A stretch of 64,000 bases of DNA from Debaryomyces hansenii CBS767. Taxonomy: Eukaryota > Ascomycota > Pichiomycetes > Serinales > Debaryomycetaceae. Where the stretch lies: positions 620,001 to 684,000 of the forward strand of contig NC_006045.2 in NCBI RefSeq assembly GCF_000006445.2, given 5' to 3'. Positions 37,901-46,135 of this stretch are shown in pieces. How positions within the stretch are numbered: the first letter of the stretch is position 1; every line of letters begins with the position of its first letter. Position numbers and translations under genes: made by a program. Below the pieces are notes generated by a model. That model worked only from the letters and a program-made list of their open reading frames with translations, made no database searches and had not been told where the DNA came from.

Positions 37901-40900
37901 CAAATACCAAGCCATCGATAGATGATAAGGTTAAATTGACTAATAAAGAACCTACTCGACGTAGATTCGTTTCATCTACTGGTGGTTTTTCATCTAACCC
38001 AAAGACAAATAGCCCACTCAGGAAAATGTTTAGTGAATCAGGATTTCATCTGCATTCACATCTGCATTTGCCGTTCAGGGATAAATTTCATAAACAAAGA
38101 AATGATGGTTTGTCCAATTTTGAAGAAGATGATCAATCATGGTTGTATACAAATGACCAAGAGGCTAACATAAAAATAAACAATGCAAAAGAAATTCTTG
38201 AAAAACAATTTGCAACATCATGGATAAAAAAATATAAAAAGTTTCGTAGCTTTAAAATTAATACTTGGAGTAAAAGAGCCAGTAGTGCTTGGGGTGAGGA
38301 ACACATTAATCCTAGAATTGCTGAAAAGTTTAATATTTTAAGTTATGCGTCTGGTCCGCATATGATGTGTGGTTACTTTAGGGACGTTGATCTCACTATT
38401 GATCAAGCAAGAATATGTGACGTGGACGATTTCATTTATAAATATGGGAAGAAACAACCTCGACTTGATTACTCAATTTTAATACCATTATTTATATCGC
38501 TTAAAAGTTCATCTTTGTACGTGATGTTGAGAGATTACCCTTTGCCGCTACTTTCTTTTCCATCGAATAAGAATCCAAATAAACCAACAATCAATTTTTC
38601 AGGAAATTTTGTGATTAATGAAAGATTAGTTCAGGCTAGAGATGAAATGAGATTTATTTTTGTACCGTTTTCTCCTGCTGCAGTGGCATCGAATGACGAA
38701 TCTGATAACTTTTATTCCGTGTTTGTCCCTAGAACTCTTACTCCGGTAAAAGTGATTCTCGATATGCAATGTGATTTAGACACAGATAGGCCATGTATGA
38801 TAACATGGTGCAAAGCGTATTCAGCTGGACTACTGGCAGCACTGGCTGCATTCGATAAATTTACTAAACCCAAAATTGATTACAGTCCAATTGGTTGGTG
38901 GGATAAAATTGCATTATTAGTACACGGAAAAGTTATATTCAATATAGCCAATGAATTATGCCTTCACATGAAAGCATCCACAAGTCCATATGAGCTTATA
39001 GGAAGGTCAGCAGGGTTTGTGTTTTGTTGGAAGAACAATGTTAGTTTGAGATTTAATAATAATGGAAAGTGTGAGGAGCTAATAATGTTGGATAGTGATG
39101 ATTTTGTTCTTGCAATCCCTAGTTATTCATTAGCAGAGAGAAAGTCGTGGAATTTGTTTTATGAACATCATAATATCTATTCAGAAGAAAATGATGCAGA
39201 CTCGAAAAGGTTTAAAAAGAAAGTGATGCTGTTAACTTCTTCAGATAGAGTTAGATGGGTTTTGGGTGTTGTGTTTGAAAGAAATAAAAATAGGACTAAT
39301 GATTTATCTGATCAGCAGCCAAGAACATCCACATTTAAAGCTCATTATGACGTTCGTGTAACATCGTCTGACGTGGACTCGTATGAAGACTACCGTTCTG
39401 ATTATATACATATTGCGCTATCTGTGGTATCGAAATCATCATCAGGAACTAGTTATAATGCAGCATATTTTACACCATTGATATTCCACTACTTCTTTCA
39501 CTGGTGGGATACGTTGACAAAACACACATCTTTGCCGATCAAAAAGGGACGACTTTTTTCGCAAGAACCAGTTGATATAACACATGTGAAGATGGGAACC
39601 CATGTTTTTACGGTTAAATATCAATTGGTTTTTGAACCAATCTCAATATCTCATCTTTATATTCATTCGTCAAGTGGTGAATTAGATCAACAGAATAAAA
39701 CAGCTTTTACTGGTCTCAAGGGAAAATTCTCAACTTGTGCAATTGATTTACACCAGAGAAAGGAACAGATTAGATACGTTAATGAAAAATTGAATATCAA
39801 TAATAAGATCTTGCATCTCAAGATGAACGAAGGTGGGGTAAATATAGATGATGCTGACATTAGATTTGTAAATGCAATATTCAATGAGAAGTCAGTCAGA
39901 GGATACTTAGCAACGTTTATGAAAGACTCAAATAGTACAGACTCACCTGCCACACCGTCGCTGAAGTCACTGAATGGCGATTTTAATACTTTTAGCGATT
40001 GGATTGAAAATGTAGACATATTTGATAATGACAATTCATGGATCGATCCTGCTGATTATGTTGAATTGCATCAAACTGTACAGCCTTCATCTTACCCCAG
40101 TATTAGAATAATGCCGTTTTTCTTCAGTCCTAAATTCACGTATTTCAGAGAGTTTTCACTCCACGAGGATGGACCATTCCCATTCGGTAAGGAGAAGTTT
40201 CATAATTGTGTAATTGGCTTAGAAAAACCGGAAAGGACGCAAGCGATTTTACTAGGTGAAAGAAAAAAGAACGTTGAAAGGGAGATGCAGATACACGAAG
40301 AGCTCCTTCCTGGATTGGAACCTTTAGGTTCATCGGAGGCTCTCAATGATAATATAGAGAGAATTAAAGGAGACATCAAGATATGTAAAGAGAAATTGAA
40401 CATAATAGAATCGATAAAGGAAAATTTTCCAGATAAGACTGAAAATTCCGATGTTGCAGAAAATCTACCTATTGACTCTCATGAATCAATCGAACCTTCA
40501 ATTACGAATCATAAATATAATGATTATATGAATGAAACGAATACTGAACATGCACCTGCAAGTGAATTTCACAATAGATTTGTAATTCACAACCCACAAT
40601 TAAAATGGCACAATGATTTGAGAGATTTATTTATGGAATACATTAAGAGAGTTGGTGATAGAAAATCCCAAGTATACTTCATGAGTAAAAAAGCTGTTGA
40701 TTTGGCGGAGGCTTTTATTAATACAAGAAGAGACGATGATGAAGCTGAGGATGAAGAAAAATCGAATACGAATGATTCAGCCGAAAAGATATTTAGGAAA
40801 GAATACAAAAGTGGCGAAGAAATCATGAAGAATTTCAACCAGCAGCTTAATGAAATTCACAATGAAGATCAAGAAGTAGAGGATAAATATTTGATCAAAC

Positions 40901-42897
40901 TTATACATCCACAGATCCAAATGGTGAGCGAGAAAGATATCAATGCATGTATTTTAGTGACTTCAACAGATGTGGAATTGAGGATAGTTTCAATCAATGT
41001 TAAGGGCATGAATGACGTGGTGAGTGAGAATAATGGCGTTGGTAAGTTAGTTGAATCAAGATATGGTGTATCGTTTAAAGATTCACATGTATTTGCGTTC
41101 AAAAAATCAGAAGAGTCTATCACCGCTTCTGACGTACCGTATGGCTCTAAATTTTCTGAAGTTAATTGGCCTCCATGGTTGGAAACGGAGACCTGTTACG
41201 ACAGCGCGTGGGCCAAGGACCAACTAGTTGTAGAGAGAACCTCAATGTCATTTTTGCTAATGAAACCTAACCATTTGGTAGCAAGTGATAGCAAGGCAAC
41301 AATACAAAATAACGAAATTTCGTTACATGTAACGAAACTAGTTATTACAGCAAACTCTGATCAATACTCCTCTCTTTATTATGTGATTACAGACCTTTTG
41401 CTGCAAGTAAACACACGAAGAGATAATTTACTTAACAAGTTAGATAAAATCGTTTCTTTATCAGATATCAAAGAGTTTGATGGGTTGAATATAAGAATTA
41501 AGGGGTTGCAGGATAATATAAGGACCTATTTGGATATACTTTTGAAATTGAACCAGAGGAATGTTTTATTGGATATTGAGGAAAAAGAACAATTGAAGAC
41601 AATGGAAGTTGAATTGGAGAGAATGAATATTGAATTATTTGTTTTAATGAACGGCTTAGGTGTTAAGAGCTCAAAGAATCAGGTAAACAACAAAGAAACA
41701 TCAAGATTGCTAACAGTCGAGGCGGATCAGATCATTTGGCATCTTTTAAACGAAGATAAGAAACCATTTATTGATTTTGCTTTAGCTAGATGCAGATTCA
41801 TTAGACTGGATTCAGTCGATGGAGCAAACATGAACTTGGCAGAAGTATTCATGGCTCAAGGATTCAATTTACAGAGCGATGCTATGTATCCAGAACTTTT
41901 GACGCCTCATTTAGATTTAAATGAAAATACAATACCTGATAGTAACAGAGAAAAACCTATTTTGAGTACCACATGGAATATGTTGAATCACATTGGTGGC
42001 ATACCTATTATGCAAGATGCAAAAGTTGAGGTGCAGCCTTTGAAAGTTCAGTTGGATTATCATACTACTAAAAAGCTTTTTGACTACTTGTTTCCTAAAG
42101 CTGAGGTCAGTGCTGAAGATGAAAAAGACGATATACTTGAATTTAACGAAGAAATAAAGACTTATGGAGATACTAAAAAGCGTACGACCAATCCGTTCAA
42201 GAAACTTATGAAGAAAGAACGCAATCAACTGGTTGAAAGTATTCTCAAGGATTCGGATACCGTTGGATCTAACAATTCTGATTTAGCATCGAGTAGTGCT
42301 GTTTCATCATTAGATGATATTATATTCAGAACTGACACTAAAGATAGTTCCACTAAATCGGTCATATCAGATAGGAATTCCACTGATACCAAAAAAGATA
42401 ATATGGATGATATTTCTATTATTATGAACAGATCTTCCAGGTATGTGTCCATTGTTAACCTTGAAATAGCCAAAGTCCGGCTGTCGATTAGTTTCAGCGC
42501 ACCAAAACATTTGAGTATCCTCAATGTTCACGATCTAGGGTTAACTATACCAACATTAAGGTATAGGAACAAAATGTGGTCAGCAGAGGAATTTGTACTT
42601 AAATTGAAAAAGGATATTATTAAGATTATATTGAATCATACAGGAAAGATCTTGGGTAACAAGTTCAAGCCAACGAAAAAGAAACCCAAGATAGAACCTT
42701 TGAAGCAAATATCAAACTACGCCTCATTTCTAACTTTGCAAGATTTGCAGCTGAAAGATGAAGAAGAGTTGGAAGAGCAAACCATGCAACCGGAGGGTCC
42801 GAGCCTAAATCTGATTAGAATTGACAACAAGGGTTCTAGGATCAAACCTCAGTTGGATACTATAGTTGATGATAATCCAGAGAAGGGCTCTACTTAG
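34909..42897 (+). CDS. FMP27: FMP27/Hob family bridge-like lipid-transfer protein
   Basis: 2662 residues, the length of yeast Fmp27 (about 2630) and its paralogue Ypr117w. An N-terminal transmembrane segment (about residues 8-28, YYPLIVLIGLYLGILFIINK) anchors the protein, and the chain then starts the repeating beta-groove with IKYIRKVKFKINVF-like strands (GQIYIRKVKFKINVF). The family signature region is PIGWWDKIALLVHGKVIFNI near residue 1325. Coiled-coil segments occur near 1780-1840 and 2180-2260, and the C terminus is basic and then acidic. Known members (yeast Hob1/2, human BLTP2) sit at ER-plasma membrane and ER-mitochondria contacts and are modelled as rod-like lipid conduits. A single uninterrupted frame covers all 8 kb. 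Whether it is the Fmp27 or Ypr117w orthologue is not decidable, as most yeasts have one gene. Confidence 0.93.
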   Translation: MLVGDISFLYYPLIVLIGLYLGILFIINKIPNITVKALGWLAINHVTIGTNKGQIYIRKVKFKINVFRSRNSPLKLFNLELYDMEIKAARLGSELPEKDPFPGDHSVLDSDISTILTFCIPNRLYEILFRRRVLNRFNLHLYRTSVQLQGMDDLMKAFFDYARLESIFGLEEKSRFVVTIINGYVQKKEQPSESSHFKFIRNVEFCISCDTILSCLVDVPNKLYVKLGNSELSLSLGKMSLPIDTLMLFQKEYGTNKNRSKQQNKTSILKLSENFLEVFSSLDIKLEDFNVTYQEIKVQVSNLQMLISNKHLLRYDEKNLMDLLFFLTSYRLFHRGDKSVEIPSAAFKCTFEPLEFLETILQMKDGSTNLLQANKKLNFESSLTITKPSVDIYYDQIGLLFQSPIPHKGDKSKLKPAINYLDILRNIRKVSNKILIIDTTVNFHLPKLGNNEFHRGSILNIIVSCTLLSFYHKFFTKNLKKHLHKGSEGLHKCSIDGYFKLKSLKIDVVDNLIQLSKVNLLISYNIFEKQMSIKLINKDIKLKSINDIIFQLVRRYRNQIILNHNKAYASFDENIQRRRLSHQIEPEGTNEENYLELFNIIPSFISSFKFTSSNIQADIACKDGLPDQIVFDELLQDEVNLGGFRRGVSIKLSDIEFSYKYLREEISSSVRSIQCFTVSEYANELDVDSDIDDYNSSDVDFSDMSSLDSENSMNIDTEEIKRVKRVLNVTDVLIRNFSTDKESEKERDINHLYLHITAIDGHLDNFLVWCSFYAVSLIKYFAPTIQKDYTKEEISEIKGPSRKLKLDVFIDSAAVIARLPNKVDILLEFDTVKMKNILIAKAASFAFARLYVVHPSTKLWTRLLTIKESIFRYNSILTDDQGKFETIAECIRLNIPHQFLFYTVIDNIITFVKSAKQIQYNFDNLYSKIDDFKRIMPHEKRTTNIPKVVVKSKIFGITLENDLFENELSYIYELGLIEQKARLKKLKLFEAKVDKIIANTKPSIDDKVKLTNKEPTRRRFVSSTGGFSSNPKTNSPLRKMFSESGFHLHSHLHLPFRDKFHKQRNDGLSNFEEDDQSWLYTNDQEANIKINNAKEILEKQFATSWIKKYKKFRSFKINTWSKRASSAWGEEHINPRIAEKFNILSYASGPHMMCGYFRDVDLTIDQARICDVDDFIYKYGKKQPRLDYSILIPLFISLKSSSLYVMLRDYPLPLLSFPSNKNPNKPTINFSGNFVINERLVQARDEMRFIFVPFSPAAVASNDESDNFYSVFVPRTLTPVKVILDMQCDLDTDRPCMITWCKAYSAGLLAALAAFDKFTKPKIDYSPIGWWDKIALLVHGKVIFNIANELCLHMKASTSPYELIGRSAGFVFCWKNNVSLRFNNNGKCEELIMLDSDDFVLAIPSYSLAERKSWNLFYEHHNIYSEENDADSKRFKKKVMLLTSSDRVRWVLGVVFERNKNRTNDLSDQQPRTSTFKAHYDVRVTSSDVDSYEDYRSDYIHIALSVVSKSSSGTSYNAAYFTPLIFHYFFHWWDTLTKHTSLPIKKGRLFSQEPVDITHVKMGTHVFTVKYQLVFEPISISHLYIHSSSGELDQQNKTAFTGLKGKFSTCAIDLHQRKEQIRYVNEKLNINNKILHLKMNEGGVNIDDADIRFVNAIFNEKSVRGYLATFMKDSNSTDSPATPSLKSLNGDFNTFSDWIENVDIFDNDNSWIDPADYVELHQTVQPSSYPSIRIMPFFFSPKFTYFREFSLHEDGPFPFGKEKFHNCVIGLEKPERTQAILLGERKKNVEREMQIHEELLPGLEPLGSSEALNDNIERIKGDIKICKEKLNIIESIKENFPDKTENSDVAENLPIDSHESIEPSITNHKYNDYMNETNTEHAPASEFHNRFVIHNPQLKWHNDLRDLFMEYIKRVGDRKSQVYFMSKKAVDLAEAFINTRRDDDEAEDEEKSNTNDSAEKIFRKEYKSGEEIMKNFNQQLNEIHNEDQEVEDKYLIKLIHPQIQMVSEKDINACILVTSTDVELRIVSINVKGMNDVVSENNGVGKLVESRYGVSFKDSHVFAFKKSEESITASDVPYGSKFSEVNWPPWLETETCYDSAWAKDQLVVERTSMSFLLMKPNHLVASDSKATIQNNEISLHVTKLVITANSDQYSSLYYVITDLLLQVNTRRDNLLNKLDKIVSLSDIKEFDGLNIRIKGLQDNIRTYLDILLKLNQRNVLLDIEEKEQLKTMEVELERMNIELFVLMNGLGVKSSKNQVNNKETSRLLTVEADQIIWHLLNEDKKPFIDFALARCRFIRLDSVDGANMNLAEVFMAQGFNLQSDAMYPELLTPHLDLNENTIPDSNREKPILSTTWNMLNHIGGIPIMQDAKVEVQPLKVQLDYHTTKKLFDYLFPKAEVSAEDEKDDILEFNEEIKTYGDTKKRTTNPFKKLMKKERNQLVESILKDSDTVGSNNSDLASSSAVSSLDDIIFRTDTKDSSTKSVISDRNSTDTKKDNMDDISIIMNRSSRYVSIVNLEIAKVRLSISFSAPKHLSILNVHDLGLTIPTLRYRNKMWSAEEFVLKLKKDIIKIILNHTGKILGNKFKPTKKKPKIEPLKQISNYASFLTLQDLQLKDEEELEEQTMQPEGPSLNLIRIDNKGSRIKPQLDTIVDDNPEKGST

Positions 42898-43130
42898 TTA
42901 CCTTCTTAAGCTTGAATGCCAGACGGTTTGAATTTGAAATGTATAATTAGCTACGCATAAGACCTATTTATTAATTTATAATTTATGTAAGACAGTGTAT
43001 TATAACATATATAATTTATTTGGAGGGGTTTTGTGTAATATGTTTTTCTTGTTCAAAAGATATTCAGGGTAGACCGGGCAATGTATGAGATGTTTTGTAG
43101 CATTATATTCTTGAATTGGTTCAGTAGGAT

Positions 43131-45971
43131 ATGGCGTTCTTTGAAACTATACGTGATAAGGCCGTGAGTACAATTAACCAAGTATTGGATAAGAAGAATG
43201 TTTCGGGTCTCACAAAAGATCAATTGTTTTGTCATGAAAATCGTTTACCAGGAGATGAATCAATTATAGATGAATCAGCAGTTGAGATTGGAATTAAATC
43301 GGAAGAAAGTAAAGATCATTATAAGAATCTACCAATTCCACAAGGTAGAATATACTTGACACAGCACTTTTTAGTGTTTCGTGATGCATTTGATAGAAGG
43401 AATTGTTCTTTTTCATTACACTTATCTACGATTAAGAAAGTTGAAAGATTGCCCACAGCATCTTACGGATTTGCATTGGCGATATCTACACATAGTAAAT
43501 TAAAAATTACATTGTCTCTTATTGGGCTTCGGTCAGAGAGTGAAAAATTCGCCCACAATATGAAATTGGCATTAAAGAAGAACTTATCCAATATTCAGAA
43601 GTTACAACCTTTTATTCAAACATGCTACTCTGAATACTTGTTATCCAAGAATAATATATCAGATGAGAAGATTGAAGTAATCCCAGCGGGTGGTCTTGGA
43701 TTAAAATTCAAGTTTCCAGGTAATGCTAAGGAATCTAGAGATAAATCCAAAATGAAATTATGGTTCGATCTTTTCAGGGTAGATGGAAGGAATTTGTCGC
43801 TTATAAAGTCACCTATGTTTTATAGGTTGGTAAGAGTCGGTTTACCCAACAGGTTGAGAGGTGAAATATGGGAATTATGTTGCGGGTCAATGTATTTAAG
43901 ATTGGCAAATCAAGAAGAATATCAGGAATTGTTGAATAACAATAAGGGAAAGCAATCATTGGCCATCGAAGAAATAGAGAAAGATTTAAACAGATCTTTA
44001 CCTGAATACGCTGCTTATCAAAGTCCAGAAGGAATTGCAAGGTTGCGTAATGTATTGACGGCATATTCCTGGAAGAATGCGGAAGTAGGATATTGCCAAG
44101 CCATGAATATTGTGGTTGCAGCTCTACTTATATTTATGTCAGAAGAACAGGCATTTTGGTGTTTAAATGTTTTGTGTGATAGGATTGTTCCAGGGTATTA
44201 CTCACGAACAATGTACGGTACACTTTTAGATCAAAGGGTATTCGAATCTTTAGTTCAGGACACAATACCCATGTTATGGGAGCATATTACAAAAAATGAT
44301 ATTCAATTGTCGGTTGTATCTTTACCGTGGTTTCTTTCATTGTATTTAAGCTCTATGCCCTTGGTATTTGCATTCAGAATTCTTGATGTTTTTTTCTTGC
44401 AAGGCCCGAAAACATTGTTTCAAGTTGCAATTGCTATATTAAAATTAAACGGTGAAGAATTGTTAAAGACAGAAGATGATGGAACGTTTATCTCAATCTT
44501 GAAGAATTATTTTCAAACTTTGGATCAATCGGCGCACCCTGATTCCCCGAATCAAAAATATAGATCGATCACCAAATTTCAGGAATTATTAGTAACAGCA
44601 TTCAAGGAATTTTCTGTTATAGATGATGATATGATTAACAAACATCGTAGTAAACACAGAGATACAATTTATCAAAATATTTCTACGTTCGTTAAAAGGA
44701 CCGAATTGAGAAACCTACCAAGGACCAACAATTTTAATCAAGATATATTGGGCATAATTTATGATAGATTCTATTCTATCGTAGAGTCTTATAGCATTAC
44801 AATGGGTTCGGGATCTAGTACTATGGATTTCAAAGCGTTCAGAAGATTTATGTCGGAAATCTGTGACTGGGTTCAAGACCAAAATGATATGGCACAACAT
44901 AATGACCTGGATGAAAATAATGAAGAGTTCTTACATAGATTATTTTCCCACTGGTCCTCTGAAGGCGAAGATACTCTCACCTTGTCTGATTTGGTTGATG
45001 GTTTAAATAAGTTATATGAACCCGATTTAATGACTTCGATAACGAATTTCTTCCAGTTATATTCCAATGACGATGGAAAAATTGATAGAGAAGGAATTTT
45101 ACAGATTTCAGAAGACTTGTTGTACCTTACAACACCCTGGAAGGATGGCTTGCTATTGGACCATATAACGGAAGGGGTTATCGAAAATGCAATTGCTGAT
45201 GAGATTTATAAACAGCAGAAGGAGAATGGAGCCAATTTTAATGAGAATGATATTTCTTTACCAACAGAAGCTAATATAGATAAAGAAAAATTGGAGAACC
45301 AACAAATGGAAAGATACTTATCAGCGGCAAGCACCTTTATACAAAGGTCTTTTGAATATGCACAGCCGGAGGATGAAGAATTGCTTATCAAGGATTTGGC
45401 AATTGATAATAAAATTTCACATAACGCTGCACTCAATCCTAATACACCTGTTTTCGTTAATTTACCAACATTTAGAATGGTTGTTTTAGCTGATGAAACC
45501 TATGAATTATTCTTCAGTAAGACATTGCGAACCTCTATTCACGTATCAAAACCACTTGATTCCAAATTTAGTACCATTCGTAATTTGAGAGACATGTTTG
45601 ATGGTTTACTAGCTGATGGCAGGAAGGTTGCAAATAAGGTTCGTCGTCGTATGGACTCAGCTGCTACTAGCACTTTGAATAATCCTAACAGTGGTGGTGA
45701 GAATGCAACATTGAAGTCAAGCAGCCCAGAAAAGAGTAAAGACGAAGAAGACGAGAGGGATGATGACTTTGGTGTTATTTCTATAGATGAAAAGGATAAA
45801 GATATATTATTAGGAGCTGAGGGCCAGGTTTCTGTTGACCCCATAAAGAATTCTCATTCGACTAGCGAAGAATTATCAAAATTCCGGAACGCGGAAGATG
45901 TGTCAAAGAAACAAAGTATTGAAAAAGGTGTTAGTGGTAAAGATAAAAATTTGATCGAATTCGAAACCTAG
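43131..45971 (+). CDS. GYP2: GYP2/MDR1, Rab GTPase-activating protein (GRAM-TBC)
   Basis: 946 residues, as in S. cerevisiae Mdr1/Gyp2 (TBC1D8/9 relatives). An N-terminal GRAM-like domain has GRIYLTQHFLVFRDAFDRR and STIKKVERLPTASYGFAL. The TBC domain follows, with VGLPNRLRGEIWELCCGSMY (arginine finger in RxxxW near residue 243), EVGYCQAMNIVVAALLIFMS (glutamine finger near 321), FWCLNVLCDRIVPGYYSRTM and VVSLPWFLSLYLSSMPL. Further on, YSNDDGKIDREGILQISEDL resembles an EF-hand loop, and the C-terminal 150 residues are charged and Ser-rich. In yeast Gyp2 acts on Ypt6/Ypt31-type Rabs in Golgi-endosome traffic. Start ATG at 43131. Confidence 0.95.
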   Translation: MAFFETIRDKAVSTINQVLDKKNVSGLTKDQLFCHENRLPGDESIIDESAVEIGIKSEESKDHYKNLPIPQGRIYLTQHFLVFRDAFDRRNCSFSLHLSTIKKVERLPTASYGFALAISTHSKLKITLSLIGLRSESEKFAHNMKLALKKNLSNIQKLQPFIQTCYSEYLLSKNNISDEKIEVIPAGGLGLKFKFPGNAKESRDKSKMKLWFDLFRVDGRNLSLIKSPMFYRLVRVGLPNRLRGEIWELCCGSMYLRLANQEEYQELLNNNKGKQSLAIEEIEKDLNRSLPEYAAYQSPEGIARLRNVLTAYSWKNAEVGYCQAMNIVVAALLIFMSEEQAFWCLNVLCDRIVPGYYSRTMYGTLLDQRVFESLVQDTIPMLWEHITKNDIQLSVVSLPWFLSLYLSSMPLVFAFRILDVFFLQGPKTLFQVAIAILKLNGEELLKTEDDGTFISILKNYFQTLDQSAHPDSPNQKYRSITKFQELLVTAFKEFSVIDDDMINKHRSKHRDTIYQNISTFVKRTELRNLPRTNNFNQDILGIIYDRFYSIVESYSITMGSGSSTMDFKAFRRFMSEICDWVQDQNDMAQHNDLDENNEEFLHRLFSHWSSEGEDTLTLSDLVDGLNKLYEPDLMTSITNFFQLYSNDDGKIDREGILQISEDLLYLTTPWKDGLLLDHITEGVIENAIADEIYKQQKENGANFNENDISLPTEANIDKEKLENQQMERYLSAASTFIQRSFEYAQPEDEELLIKDLAIDNKISHNAALNPNTPVFVNLPTFRMVVLADETYELFFSKTLRTSIHVSKPLDSKFSTIRNLRDMFDGLLADGRKVANKVRRRMDSAATSTLNNPNSGGENATLKSSSPEKSKDEEDERDDDFGVISIDEKDKDILLGAEGQVSVDPIKNSHSTSEELSKFRNAEDVSKKQSIEKGVSGKDKNLIEFET

Positions 45972-46135
45972 AGTATATATATGTAAATCTTATTTCATGT
46001 GCCATTTAGAATACATACACATAAATGAAGCGATAATAAATTGAATATAACATAGTGATATATACTTAAAAACAATGTACCAATATAAAAATAGTATATA
46101 AATTTAATATATGGATAGAATAAATAGTAAATAAA